Source of the DNA: Phylloscopus collybita
Lineage: Eukaryota > Chordata > Aves > Passeriformes > Phylloscopidae
Assembly: GCA_027886175.1 (NCBI GenBank)
Contig: JAJNNQ010000011.1
Coordinates: forward strand, 5,952,001-6,016,000
DNA: 64,000 nt
Direction: 5' to 3'
Position numbers and translations under genes: made by a program. Numbering within the stretch: the stretch's first letter is position 1; each line of letters starts with the position of its first letter. This document shows positions 26,451 through 38,023 of the stretch, in pieces. The notes beneath the pieces are model-generated. The model was given only the letters and a program-made list of their open reading frames with translations, had not been told where the DNA came from and did not search any database.

Positions 26451-26629
26451 TCCCAAAATGTCTCTGAAGGGTCCCTTGGGAGAATGTTGAGCCAGTTTGC
26501 ACATTCTCCCAGAGGTAATTAATGACATGGACACCCAGGGGGGCAATTAGGGAAGTCAAGAGGGGATTGAGAAAACAGGGGATGGATGGTGTTGGTGTGC
26601 TGGGAAGGGAAAGGGTGAAGGGGCTCAGC

Positions 26630-26970
26630 AGCTGTCAGAGGATGAGCACCCACAGGCACTCAGGGGGGCTGCAGGAGGGGCAGAAGAAGCCCCTGCAGCA
26701 CTTGGTCACAAAGGCACAGCAGGGGAAGAAGGCAAGAAGGGAGGAGGAAAAGGCCAAGGGGAAGAAGGCATAGGCCATGGCAGAGTTTCTACAGCCCCTG
26801 AGGGATCAAGCCCAGGGCCCAAGGGGGCCCCAGCACCCAGGGCACCGGCTCGGCCACAAGGACCTGGCAGAGGCATTGCCCTCCTGGGCAGGGGAGAGCC
26901 CACCCAAACAGTCCCTGGCAAGGAATCAGGCTTCCAGCTGCAGGCCACAAGGACACTGCAAGCAATAATT
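26630..26970. other. Segment with open frames on both strands, three copies
   Basis: Homologous to 10095-10440 and 33298-33640 (opposite orientation). On the strand antisense to the ZNF gene one frame reads KKPLQHLVTKAQQG to LPSWAGESPPKQ. It is open in two copies, with one three-base length difference, and has a TAG here (near 26771). On the sense strand another frame is open too. Which, if any, is coded is undecided. Confidence 0.3.
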
Positions 26971-28419
26971 ACATTACAACCTGTCCTCCAAATAAGAACC
27001 AAGCAGACAGATCCAGCTCCTGAGTCTGGCCCTCCAATCCACTCAAATCAAGAACACAACATTTCACCATGGGATGGAATCAGATTATCCATGAGCAGGA
27101 GGAGGAGCACAGAGTGGAAAATTAAATGACTCAAGAAGCTGTTGGCAAAGAGAAGACAACGGGAAAGTGGTGAAACAGAACAAAGGAAATAAGAAAGCAG
27201 CTCATGTTCTGGCCCAAACATGGAAAGGATGGGAATGGGACACGGTTTCGGGGTTCCCTGGCACACCAGGGGTTAAACAAATGCTCTTCCTCCTCTTCTG
27301 TGCTACAGCAACTCTCATCTTTGGGCCATGCAGGACACCTTGCTGAGTGCAGCTCAGTCAGCAGCTGAGCAAGGGGACGCAGGTGGCAGCCAGGCCTCCT
27401 GAGCCACAAACGGCTAAAAAAGGACAGGGAATTGTTGAAAATGACCCCAGAATATTGGCTTTCACATTTGTGTGCTGGTCTTTATCTGTGGTTATTGATT
27501 GCAAGCACAGTGCAGTTTAGAATCCCTTTGAGCTGCTTGCTCATTTAACCTCATTGCTCATTTGAAGTCTGCACCGTGTAACTCATGGAAGCAGCAGTGG
27601 GATGAGTATTTGATGTTGATGTAGACACCTGACAGCTTCTGGAACTGATCATGGGATGAATGTATTGTACTGTAGGCCTTGGCAAAATAGAAAATGGTCA
27701 AAAACTTGTGTGTAACCCAGAGAACTGTATAAAGCACTCAGGTTGTTTCCCAGAGCTGCTGACTGACCTCTCCAAGGGATGAGATAAGGGCCACACAAAC
27801 CAGAGCAGCAGAGAAGAAGGAGAGAAGAGTTTGTGAACTGTTCACTCTCTGGGAAGTGTGAAACAACAGGATGAGGCCACAAGAAGAAATAAAAGAGATT
27901 GACCTGATCTGCAGGATGTGATGTAGATAAGCCAGAGCAGAAAAATAAAAAAAGAAAAGTTTCTAAACCATCAAAAGCTGCCAGGAATGTTTGAATAGGC
28001 ATGAAACTCATGAATATGGATGTACCTCAGTAAAGGAACAGCACAGAGATAAGGCTGCCTTAAAGTGCAGGGTGTTCCTTGGCTGATGGCCAGGGACACT
28101 TTTGGAAAATATTCTAAGATTGAATTTTCGTTTTTCTCAGAATTGAGGTCACTGACAATAATCCCAAAACCAAAGAGGAACCAGGAAGCAGAAACAGAGT
28201 CAGTGACTGAAATCTGCTCGGAGAGAGGGACGGGGACTTGGAGATAAGGAAGGAATGAGAGAAACTCATCAGTTTCAGAAAATGTTACTCATTGACACGT
28301 AGTGCTGCTCAGCCAAGGTTCTGCTGAATTCCTCAACACGGAGAAGAAGAACAAAGCCTGAACAGAGCCAGGAATATCGGATGTTATACAAAAGGGGGGT
28401 GCATATTAACGAGGACACG

Positions 28420-28720
28420 GCACAACCCAGCCACAGCCAGAGCCCCCTGCCGCCCCCTCCGCCCGCAGCGAGCCCCGAGCCCCGAGCCCCGAGCCCCGGC
28501 ACAACCCAGCGCGGCTCCCACCTGCGCCGGAGCCGCCTCCGAGCTCCGGAGCCGCCTCCGAGCGCCGGAGCCGCCTCCTTCTCCGCACAGAGGATCCAAA
28601 AAATGGCGGCTCTTCTACGCGATGGGGGCGAGACGTGGGCGTGTCCCTGCTCTGCTCTGCCCAATCAGCGCGCAGTCAGACCCAAGAGTGACGGCAGAAC
28701 CAGCCAATCGAGGCGAGTGG
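28420..28720 (-). promoter_or_regulatory. ZNF-B CpG promoter and 5' exon with repeat expansion
   Basis: Minus-strand counterpart of 8380-8551, with donor at 28520-28521 and CCAAT boxes near 28660 and 28705. Compared with ZNF-A it has extra GGAGCCGCCTCCGAGC units and a run of GAGCCCC repeats (28470-28500). Confidence 0.7.
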
Positions 28721-29479
28721 CGGGCTCTGCGGGCGGCATTTCTCGGGTACCTCGGCTGCGGAGCGGCCCCGGCGCTGGGCCCGGGGGGCTCTGAGGGGGG
28801 TGCGTGGTGAGTGCGGGGGTCCCATGTATTGGGAGGGTCCTGGTGATCGGGGGGGGCGCGGTGAGGGGGGGTTCCCATGGGTGGGAGAGGGGCGGTGAGT
28901 GGTGGGTCCTGGCGCACTGGGGGGGCTCAAGGATGGGAAGGGTCCTAGAGCTTTGGGGGGGTCGTTGAAGGAGGGGTGGCAGACGATGGGAGGGTCCCGG
29001 TCAGTGGGGGGGCCCCGGTAGTTTGCGAGTGGGGGGTCCCTGGTGATAAGGGTGGTTCCCACTGATAACGGCGGGGGAAGGACAGGACCGAGCCCCAAGG
29101 GTCCCCCTCGGTACTGGGGAGCCCCCTATGCCCCCCCAGTCCCGCTTCGGACCCGCCCAGTCCCGGCGCTGTTCCCGGGGCTGAAAGGTGAGGGGCCAAA
29201 CCCCCCGGGATGGGTGGGGGGCTACATCTCCCTTGAGTTTGGTTTTTTCTTTCCCTTTTGGGGGGAAATCCAACCCATGCACTGATGTTCCTAATAACGG
29301 GTAGGACAAAGGAGGGATTTCCTCTGAGCCGCTGCCAGCGAACACGAAGGGCTGGGCAAGGCGGTGCGGGAGGTGCGGAGAACTTTGTTTGTGTTTTCAG
29401 CTCCATCCCGCCTCGGGCCCGGGCCCGTCCCAGGGCTGTTCCTCATCTGCGGCTTTGCCCTCAGACAGCCCGGGGGCGG

Positions 29480-29691
29480 GGCCTGAGAGCGCGGGGCGGG
29501 GCTGGGCCGTGTGCAGAGCCCGCCCATGGCTCGCTGCCATTGGCTGATGGTGCCGTCACTCCTGGCTCTCGCTGCACGGTGATTGGGCAGAGCAGGCAGA
29601 AGGACAGCCCTGGCTTTTCAGAGGCGCCATTTTCGGATCCTCGGTGTGGAGGAGGCGGCGGCGGCGGAGCTCGGAGGCGGCCCCGGCGCAG
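29480..29691 (+). promoter_or_regulatory. ZNF-C CpG promoter and 5' exon
   Basis: ATTGG boxes near 29540 and 29582, then GCGCCATTTTCGG, a GGCGGCGGCGGAG run and donor after 29691 (GCGCAG|GTGGGAG). Its start is about 1 kb from the ZNF-B promoter, which fires the other way. The next finger exon on + is ZNF-C at 34350, so this is taken as its promoter. Confidence 0.65.
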
Positions 29692-30289
29692 GTGGGAGCC
29701 GCGCTGGGTTGTGCCGGGGCTCGGGGCTGGCTGCGGGCGGAGGGGGCGGCAGGGGGCTCTGGCTGTGGCTGGGTTGTGCCGTGTCCGCGCCGTGTTCTCC
29801 GTGCCCTGAGGGCGCTGCGGGAGCGGCTGCCCGCGGTCTCCTTCCCGCGGGTGCCTGGGCTAAGAGATAATCTGATCGCAGCATCGATGGGAAATGTCGC
29901 GGTCCTCCTTTGAGTGGATTGAGTGGTTATTAGTTCGAGGACAGCTCGTAATCTAATGATGCAATTCAAATTATAAATGCCTTCTCTGGCTCCTGATCTG
30001 AATTCCTTGGGGTCCCAGGAGCTGCTCCGTGGTGTTGTAGGATTTGTTCTGGTGGCCGTTTCATCTTTTCCCCATTTTTTAGGCGCTCCCTCCTGCGTGG
30101 GCTGCGTCAATTGACCGCTTTTCTCTGATTAAATGGTAAATTTTGATTTCCAGCTGATTTGGGTGAACTTGCGGTAGCTAAAAACACCCAGAGGTCTGAT
30201 AGCCCCAGTACAACACAGACAATGCCAGCACATGTTAGAGTGGGGAGAAGGATGATTCCCCCCCACAGACACTTTTTTACGTGAAGTTT

Positions 30290-31440
30290 TCATAACAATC
30301 TCGGTTTGATGTTTTCCTTTGCAATTGAACCCATTTCTGTTGCAGTGTCAGAGATCCTCACTCCGGGCTCTGCCTTTAGCTGTGCAAATTCTGTCTTTGT
30401 GAGCAGGCAGAGCTTGGGCTGAGGGACAGAGGGAATCAGCCCAATTCCTGCCCCAGGCAAGGAGCCCCTGGTGCATTGTCCACACTTTTCCCCAGCAGGG
30501 TTAATTTGCATTTCTAAAGCTCCTCTCCCGGCTGCCTGGAGAAATCTCTCTTTCTGGGCAGGCACTGAATGACTCACATTTGGCCCCCGGGCAATCTGCG
30601 TTTTCTCTTTTTTTCTTTTCTTTTTTTTTTTTTTTTTTTCTTAACATAGTCTATTAACTTTTTCTTCGTTATTGGTTACCTTGAAAGGCTCTTCTGGTTT
30701 TCCAAATCTAATCTGAAGGTGAACTGTGAAAAACACATATACCAAAATTTTCTGATCACTGAGAGCCACACACAAACACACACAAAACATTCTAAAGCAA
30801 TCAAAGTTTTTCAAGATCTTCTCCTAAGACTACAAATTGATTCTCACACCCCTGGCTCAACCCTAACTGACAATATAAAAGTAGGATTATTGCAAAAAAT
30901 TATCTAATGGTAATTTTGTCACTAAAACTGTGGGAAAACTCAAAACTCTCCAACAATATCTTCAGTGTTAGAGAGTCAAGGCATCACTTGATTCTGTCCA
31001 GGATTGGCAACAGAAATCATTTCATCCACACACAGCCCGGTGTGCAGAGAAAATCATTCCATGACATGTGAGCTTTACTGGATTTTTCCTAAACTTTTTA
31101 CTGTCTGAACCCATAGAAATCCTTTGGTTTGATGTTCATTGCTTCCAAGTTGCTGAGGTCTCAGGATTTGATTTCCTGTTGGACCCGGATTCCTTTGCCT
31201 CTGATGTTAATCAGGTCTGCACTCCTGGAATTCCTTCTCAGCCTTTTCCAGCCCAGGTGTCTGCAGCTCTTCCAGGGGCAGTGTCTGGGGTGGGTGTTGG
31301 TTGCTGGTTGCTGATGGTCGTTGATGTTTTGTTGATGGTCGTTCTCTCTGTGGGGATCTTTTGGGCTCTTCCCAGTCTGGTGAGATGTTCAACTCATCTC
31401 TGCTGAGTGCTGTAACATCCCTTCAAATAAAACCTTGAAA
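30290..31440. other. ZNF-C intron or untraced exons
   Basis: Contains a conserved 290 bp segment (30290-30577, open on -; copy at 62251-62550), a T-rich run (30600-30645) and an AATAAA on + near 31424. No gene recognised. Confidence 0.35.
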
Positions 31441-31929
31441 ATTCCTTTCCCCGGGGCAAAGGCCAACCGAGGCTGAGTGGAGAAATGAAATAAAAAGCAA
31501 TTTTAAAGTCGGTCTATTTTCCACCCATCTAAGCCCAGCCAGCCCAGAGTGTGAGTGTGGCTGAGGCCCAGAGTGGAATTCTCCCGGTGTCTCCCCAGCC
31601 CCTGTGGCAGTGCAGGCACAGAAAGCCCTGAAGCTGCAGCAGTGGCAGCAAGGATTGGCCCGCAGTGCCTGGAGATGCCAAGGGAGGGTGCCCAGGCAGA
31701 GCATTCCAGCAGAGGATCTGTGGGCAGGCACAGGGGCTTCCCCCGCTGTGGAGCCCTGGCTGCTGCTCCCTTGCCTTCAGTGCAGGCTCAGCCGTGGCCT
31801 GTTTGACATTCCCAGGCAATTCCAGTTCCTTTGCTGAGCCTGGGAGAGCCATGGCTGGGGCATCGATCATTTTGGGTTTTTATTTTCTCCAGCTTTGTTC
31901 TCTTTCTCGTGTCCATCCCATAACACTGA

Positions 31930-32905
31930 GGCTGTCTGGGGTTACAAAGTCACACAATGTTCTGGCTGGAGCAGAGAATCCTCAGTCCAAGTCCTGCAAT
32001 TCCCTGTTAATCCTCAGAATTGTCAAAGCTCTACTTTAGTCCTGGGTAAGGTTACTTCTGAGATTCCTTGGACCCTCTCTGGGTCAATTCACCACAAACC
32101 TTCAGTCAAAATATGTCCCAAACATTTAACCTTTTTCTCCACCATTTCTGTTTGTTTTTTTCAAATACTCAAAGATATTTTTAGCCTGAAAACTGAGCCA
32201 TTTCACAGAGGCTTCTTCTACCACTTCTTCTTGTCCTCCTGACTGGAGCTGGAGTCACCCACACCCTGCATTAACCCAATCCCTGGGGGTGAGGTGAATT
32301 CTTTTGATGTTTTCTGCAAGGCTTGCCCCAATCAGGCTGGTGCTTCCCTGCATCCCTGCAGCAGCACCGTCCATGTCTTTCCCATTTTCCCTTCTCCCTC
32401 TTGTTCCCACTCCAAGGCCAAACCCTGTTCACCACCCTATGTGAGTGGACATCCCCAGAAAGCATCTTTTCCATCAAGGGCTGAATGGGAGCAGTGTGAG
32501 GAGGGAACCTGGTTCCAGATGGTGTCAGGATCTGAGACTGTGGGGTGCCTGGATTTCAGAATCTCGTTTATTGTTCTTAGGTCCTGCACCATTCTGTGGA
32601 TTCCATCTGATTTCCTGCCTGGCAGCACAGGAGCATTACAGGGAGAGACCCCTGGCTCCAAAAGCCCTGCCTTTCCCAGGGGCTCAAGAACAGGCTGTGA
32701 GCCCTTCCTTCCCTCCCTGGGAATAGGGGATTGCTTTTAGACCCCACTTGTCCTGGTGGCTTCAGAGGAATTTCGAGAGGCTGGGGATCTGATTTTCCCA
32801 ATTTCCCTGGGGCTGCCCACACTTCTGGGCTCACTTCAGCCCTGGCCTTGCCAGACATTTGTCACAGAGGTACAGGAGAACTAGCCTGTGTATCACCTTT
32901 GACAA
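31930..32905 (-). pseudogene. Gammaretrovirus-like pol remnant, reverse transcriptase part
   Basis: Minus-strand frames carry class I (gamma-like) reverse transcriptase motifs in order: the region before the fingers (32577-32858), a fingers block (CNAPVLPGRKSDG, VQDLRTINEI), palm start (DGKDAFWGCPL) and farther left a thumb/connection block. They are in different frames with stops, so the gene is dead. It lies antisense inside the ZNF-C unit. The same position in ZNF-D holds integrase of what looks like the same element. Confidence 0.75.
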
Positions 32906-33297
32906 TATTAATTTGCTTTCCCAATTTAGCCATTAAATCCCTTCCCAGTCAATGAGAATCACATTTAGGAGCAATTGAAAATTTCTGCATTTCCAACCCA
33001 TCCCCACATCTGCTAATAGTGGTTGAATAAAACACAGCTGCTCATCTTTCCCACTTACCCCCTGAATAATCAAAGACATTTTTGGCCTTTTTCCCCCTTA
33101 GGTGTGAGATTGAGAGTGGATGGAGAGGCCCCTGTGTCTGTGAGGAAAGGCCTCCTGTCGATGCAGAGCCACCCTGAATGTTCTCCAGGGCTCCAGTGCG
33201 GTGGGTCCCTGGTGTGCTGGGAGCTCTGCCACCCCTCCCAGTCCATGTCCCTGCAGGGGTGGACTTGCTGCTGGTGAGGGTGCTGCTGTCTGTGCTT

Positions 33298-33640
33298 GCA
33301 GTGTCCTTGTGGCCTGCAGCTGGCAGCCTGATTCCTTGCCAGGGGCTGTTTGGGTGGGCTCTCCCCTGCCCAGGAGGGCAATGCCTCTGCCAGGTCCTTG
33401 TGGCCGAGCCGGTGCCCTGGGTGCTGGGGCCCCCTTGGGCCCTGGGCTTGATCCCTCAGGGGCTGTAGAAACTCTGCCATGGCCTTTGCCTTCTTCCCCT
33501 TGGCCTTTTCCTCCTCCCTTCTTGCCTTCTTTCCCTGCTGTGCCTTTGTGACCAAGTGCTGCAGGGGCTTCTTCTGCCCCTCCTGCAGCCCCCCTGAGTG
33601 GCTGTGGGTGCTCATCCTCTGACAGCTGCTGAGCCCCTTC
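33298..33640. other. Third copy of the two-strand open segment
   Basis: Homologous to 10095-10440 and 26630-26970; the frame antisense to ZNF-C is open here (33070-33762). Confidence 0.3.
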
Positions 33641-33799
33641 ACCCTTTCCCTTCCCAGCACACCAACACCATCCATCCCCTGTTGTCCAAATCTCTTCTTG
33701 ACTTTCCTAATTTCCCTCCCCTCGGTGTCCATGTCCTTAATTACCTCTGGGAGAATGTGCAAACTGCCTCAACATTCTCCCAATGGACCCTTCAGAGAC

Positions 33800-34055
33800 A
33801 TTTTGGGATCATCATCTCTTTTGCTGGGAGCCCTTCCTGGCTTTCCCTTTTCCACCCTGCATGGGTGCCCTGCCATGTTTCCTCCCTGAAGATCCCAGTG
33901 TCCTCCCTGATGAGATTTTCAGTGCTCTCTCCCTGCTGACTCTTCCCAGCCCCCCTGATCTGTCACTCGTCTGTCTCCTGGACACTCTCGGGTCCCCAAT
34001 CAATCCCCGGTGCCGCCGCCACCCAAGGGAGCCGATCACCCAAACTGGGTGAGGC
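33800..34055 (+). other. Conserved exon-like segment of ZNF-C
   Basis: Copy of the LPEDPSVLPDEIFSALS frame; followed by GTGAGG as in ZNF-A. Confidence 0.4.
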
Positions 34056-34349
34056 ACCTTCAGCTCCACTCACTGCCCGCTGCCCCGGGTGGAAGGAATT
34101 CCAGAGGAGTCCCAAGGTGTGTGGAAAAATTCCCATCACCAGAGGTTTTTTTCTGCAGAGATGGCAGAGAAGTCCTGTACAAGTCATTTAATTTTCGCTG
34201 TTTCATGATGTTTGTAGGATTTTTGGGGTGAATCCTGATGTTTTAGAGGTTCTTACAGAGACAAGGTTCCAATGATTTCCTGAGATGAACTTGGGCAAGG
34301 AGGAACCCCCAGCCTAAGGCTCTCTCCTCTTGTTTTCTCCCCAAACCAG

Positions 34350-35201
34350 GATTGGTCATTCCCAAGGAGTGTCCGGATGGAGGAGGAGGAAAAGCCCCGG
34401 AGATCCCACAGGAGGAGGGGCTGCAAACCCAGCCCAGGGAGCTGCGAGGAGGAAAGACCCCCCCTGTGCCAGGAGGGCGGCCGGAGATCCAGCCGGAGCT
34501 CAGAGCTGGAGGAGAAGCCTGATGGAGGGGAGAAGCCCCACAAGTGCTTGGAATGTGGGAAGGGCTTCAGCTACAGGTCCAAGCTGATCCAGCACCAGAG
34601 GATCCACACTGGGGAATGGCCCGATGAGTGTGGGGAATGTGGGAAGAGCTTCAGTTACCTCTCCGTCCTGAGGAAACACCGGATGATCCACACTGGGAAA
34701 TGGCCTCACAAGTGTGGGGAATGTGAGATGAGCTTCAGCCAGAAGGGCAATCTTAGGCAACACCAGATGATCCACACTGGGGAAAAGCCCTACAAGTGTG
34801 GGGAATGTGGGAAGAGCTTCAGAGTAAGCTCAGCCCTGATCCAGCACCAGGTGTTCCACACTGGGGAATGGCCCTACACCTGCTTGGAATGTGGGAAGGG
34901 CTTTGGAAAGAGCTCTGACCTGAGAAGACACCAGCGCATCCACACTGGGGAGAGGCCCTATGAGTGTCCCGAGTGTGGGAAGAGGTTTCACACCAGCTCC
35001 CATCTCCTCGTCCATCAGCGGATTCACACGGAGGAGAGGCCCTTCCGCTGCCCCGACTGCGGGAAGGGCTTCAAGCACAACTCCAACCTCACTGTCCACC
35101 GGCGCATCCACACCAGGGAGAGGCCCTACGAGTGTCCTGAGTGTGGGAAGAGCTTCTCCAGGAGCTCTCACTTGACCAGACACCAACGGAGTCACCACTA
35201 A
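34350..35201 (+). CDS. ZNF-C: C2H2 zinc-finger protein, eight fingers (finger exon)
   Basis: Exon starts after CCAAACCAG at 34349; likely internal ATG at 34377. The leader ([16 protein letters not shown]) is followed by eight C2H2 fingers and a stop at 35199-35201. It is one finger shorter than ZNF-A, -B and -D. Several linkers depart from the consensus (HTGEWPD, HTGKWPH, HTREKP-type), and finger 3 has ECEMSF. Contact residues differ from the other copies. Nuclear DNA binding is expected; targets unknown. Flank to about 35470 matches the 3' flank of the other units. Confidence 0.9.
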   Translation, partial: DWSFPRSVRMEEEEKPRRSHRRRGCKPSPGSCEEERPPLCQEGGRRSSRSSELEEKPDGGEKPHKCLECGKGFSYRSKLIQHQRIHTGEWPDECGECGKSFSYLSVLRKHRMIHTGKWPHKCGECEMSFSQKGNLRQHQMIHTGEKPYKCGECGKSFRVSSALIQHQVFHTGEWPYTCLECGKGFGKSSDLRRHQRIHTGERPYECPECGKRFHTSSHLLVHQRIHTEERPFRCPDCGKGFKHNSNLTVHRRIHTRERPYECPECGKSFSRSSHLTRHQRSHH

Positions 35202-35479
35202 GGGAAGCCCTGGGAGTGCCCTGAGAGCGGGAAGAGCTTCGTGCGCTGCTCCAGCTCCATCCCCCGTGGGAGGATCGGTGTTGGATGATCCCCAGTGACC
35301 CCTGTTGGGCAGAGCCCTGGTGATCCCTGTTGGGAAGACACCTATCTGGGGGGGCTCCACATCTTCCTGGCTCCCCATGGGCACCTGGATGAACCCAGGG
35401 GCAGTAACATCCATCGGGACACAGACTGGCATTGGGAATTCCTTTGGGAGTGTGGATTTGTTGACTTTCTGTAGCAGCA

Positions 35480-36060
35480 CGTGTGGCAGCAGTGATCATC
35501 GTGTCCAGGGAGGTTCACCCGCTGGCAGGGAAGCAAACAAGGCAAGTCTCTTTCTTTAGCTCTACAATCCATTTTTTTTCTCCCACCCCAAACCAGGGAG
35601 GGGGTGAGGATGAAGAAGTTGATTGTGTGGTTTTTCTCAGTTATGTAGTGCCTGAGGTTTGTGGGTGGTACAGGGGGCAGGGCAGGGGGCGATTGACCAT
35701 AGGGAGACAGAAACTGGACACCAGGCCCCCATAACCAATGGGGAAATAGGGAAAGGGGATACCATGAGCAGGGGTGATGGACTTGAGAAACCCAGGGAGA
35801 AGATTACACAATGTTTGCAGGGAAGTATGGACCTTTGTTACATCTGGGAGGGGTCACTTTTCCAGGGCAAGGCAGTTGGAAATTCCTTTAATGGTAGAAT
35901 GGAATCCACAACTTCTCCGTTTTTAAATTGGCTGTAACAAGGGGATTCTAGTCTTTAGACTCCCTCCACAGGTCCGGGGCACTGAGCCAAGGCAACCCCT
36001 TTCACCTGTTCTGGGAAATGAGCCAAACCCACCTTCTTCTCAACCTCCAAGAAACCACCC
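35480..36060. other. Unassigned region before the retroviral cluster
   Basis: No recognised gene. Position just left of the + strand pol remnant suggests it may hold LTR or leader of that element, but I could not find a convincing LTR pair or primer-binding site. Confidence 0.3.
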
Positions 36061-36162
36061 TAATCCACAGTTAAACTAGACACTCCGTCTCTCACTAGTG
36101 GGCAGAGAGACGGAGGGTGGATTAATCTTAGAAAGCTCACTAAAAATCCTAAAACTGGAGAT

Positions 36163-37209
36163 ATATTGATTACAGCTACAATGGGCCCTAAACTCGCATT
36201 GGTAACTTTTGTAATTGACACTGGAGCCCAAAGATCTGCCTTACAGCCAGAGGACATGGACCGCTTTGCTTTTACATGGGCAGGGCAGCAATGCACCTTC
36301 ACACGACTGCCACAGGGGTACAGACACTCACCCACTTCAGCTCATCATGCTCCAGCTCGAGAATTAGAAACAATACCTAAACCTGAAAATGTTGCTGTTT
36401 ATCAGTGTATTGATGATTTTCTTGTAGGAAGAGATGAAATAGAAGTAGTGGGGGATACTCAACAGAAAATAATTTCCCATATAGACAGTCTTGGTTTGCA
36501 GGTTCCCCTGGAGAAAATTCAAAAACCTTCCCAAGATGCTGTGTTTAAAGGGTGTACTGAGTGGCTGCATGGAAAAAAACAACACACAGGTGTGAAAGAT
36601 TAGTACAGAGAAGCTCATGCCCGTGGTTGGCCCGTTACCAGAGGAATGTGTAGTACATGTGTATCTGCCTGTGAACAATGCCATAAACGGCTGGAGAGAC
36701 ATCCTCTGGAGGATGACCCTCTGCACTTGAGAAAAGGTAAAGGTCTATGGGACGTGTGGCAGGTAGATTATATCAGTCCCTTTAAGCAGTCAAGTGGTAA
36801 ACATTTTGTGTTAGTAGGAGTGGAGATTATATCTGGACTGGTTCAAGCAGAAGCTTTTAAAAGAGCTACAGGTGATGATACTGTTAAAGCATTGCAGGAA
36901 TGGTTTGGAACTTTTCCAAAACCACAAGAAATTCAATCTGATAACGGGTCCCACCTTACTGACAAAGTTGTACAAGATTGGGCAAAAGGTGAAGTAATTA
37001 AATGGACTTTTCACACCCCTTACTACCCTCAAGCTAACAGGATAGATGGGGGGGTAAATGGGTGCCCTATAACCACTGCTTTTCGCCCAACAGCTCCAAG
37101 CATAATTCCCTCACTACAGAGACCAAATGATTCTAAGAATCCAATACCTTACCCTGGACAACCTGTTTCAGTGGAGCCTTTGATGCTCTGGAGAGAGAGC
37201 ATCGGATAA
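36163..37209 (+). pseudogene. Retroviral pol remnant (protease, RT, integrase), class III-like
   Basis: In order: a protease active-site motif (VIDTGAQRSAL, near 36205), then within about 20 codons a reverse transcriptase motif (FTRLPQGY), so most of protease and RT fingers is deleted; the RT catalytic block with CIDD in place of YIDD; then a stop at about 36601. RNase H is missing. From 36646 the integrase zinc-binding end (CEQCHK), the core with WQVDYISPF, QSDNGSHLTD and HTPYYPQANRID follow, running to 37207. The spacing and motifs look most like ERV-L/class III elements. Dead by deletion and stops. Confidence 0.8.
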
Positions 37210-37282
37210 GTACACTCTAAATTCTAATCTTCTGCCTCTTGTTGGCAGACTCTGTTGTGTTTCCTGTTTACAGGAGAACTCC

Positions 37283-38023
37283 ATGGGACATGAAAACTAC
37301 ACAACCATGATAGGACTAGTGATACTTTTCTGCATCCTACCACAACACCATGGCCAAAACCCAACTGAATGGCCGTGCTCTGAAGCCACCATCAGGTACA
37401 CTCATATTCTAGGAACATATCCCAGAGATCACCACCCAAACCTGGCAACAGTGGTGCTGCACAGCTCTGAGGTATACCGCTCAAATGAATGCGAGTGGGA
37501 TCCGAGGGAGTGGACTGGAACTTTAACTGGAACAATTGGTGAAAAAATAAATATAGGATGCAGAAAAGTAGACGAGTCCCTTTATGGAAAGGTTTCCACC
37601 ACTAGAATTGCTGGTAATTTTCTCAAACCAGATGGGAAAAGCGATTCTCACCCCAACATTTCAGCAGAACTTTGTCCCACAAAGAGATGGATGTGTGCCA
37701 AACAAACACCCTTAGAATTGTGTTGTCGACAAGAGTATATTGCTAACCACCTCCTGAGCCTAAGAACCGACAATGTCGCAATCACAAAGGAATGTGATAA
37801 TGAATTTGCATCTGACTGCTGGTATAATTTCACCTTAACCAAACTGACTTACATAACATGCAGTTGGTACAATAACCCAATCAAAGGGCTTTCTTTTAGG
37901 TTCAAAATAAACGCCATAACCCAATCCGTTACGACCCCTACCACTACTCAAACACAACCACCTGTGGTTCTTAGCCCAAACATTTATGGTGTTGGATCAT
38001 ACATTGCTGCCAATCGCTGGTGA
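37283..38023 (+). CDS. Envelope-like secreted frame, 246 codons, cut by an LTR
   Basis: Starts at an ATG just after an acceptor-like TTTACAG, as spliced env messages do. A hydrophobic signal peptide (MIGLVILFCILP, residues 9-20) is followed by a cysteine-rich ectodomain (about 14 cysteines, with CRKVDES, CCRQEY and DCWYNFT) and N-glycosylation sites (NYT, NIS, NFT). A threonine-rich stretch near residue 220 precedes the end. No fusion peptide or membrane anchor is present: the stop TGA at 38021-38023 is made by the first bases of an LTR end, so this is only the surface-like part. It lies directly after integrase. Assignment as env is by position and features; no specific family recognised. 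Confidence 0.5.
   Translation: MGHENYTTMIGLVILFCILPQHHGQNPTEWPCSEATIRYTHILGTYPRDHHPNLATVVLHSSEVYRSNECEWDPREWTGTLTGTIGEKINIGCRKVDESLYGKVSTTRIAGNFLKPDGKSDSHPNISAELCPTKRWMCAKQTPLELCCRQEYIANHLLSLRTDNVAITKECDNEFASDCWYNFTLTKLTYITCSWYNNPIKGLSFRFKINAITQSVTTPTTTQTQPPVVLSPNIYGVGSYIAANRW

Larger units (their letters stand above)
29310..31795 (+). repeat. Inverted duplication, left arm (5' part of ZNF-C unit)
   Basis: Matches 60925-63990 on the other strand: CpG promoter, first exon, the 30290-30580 segment, an A/T-rich run and the 31070-31700 segment. Identity breaks at about 31795 / 60925, where retroviral pol remnants begin in both copies. Confidence 0.85.
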
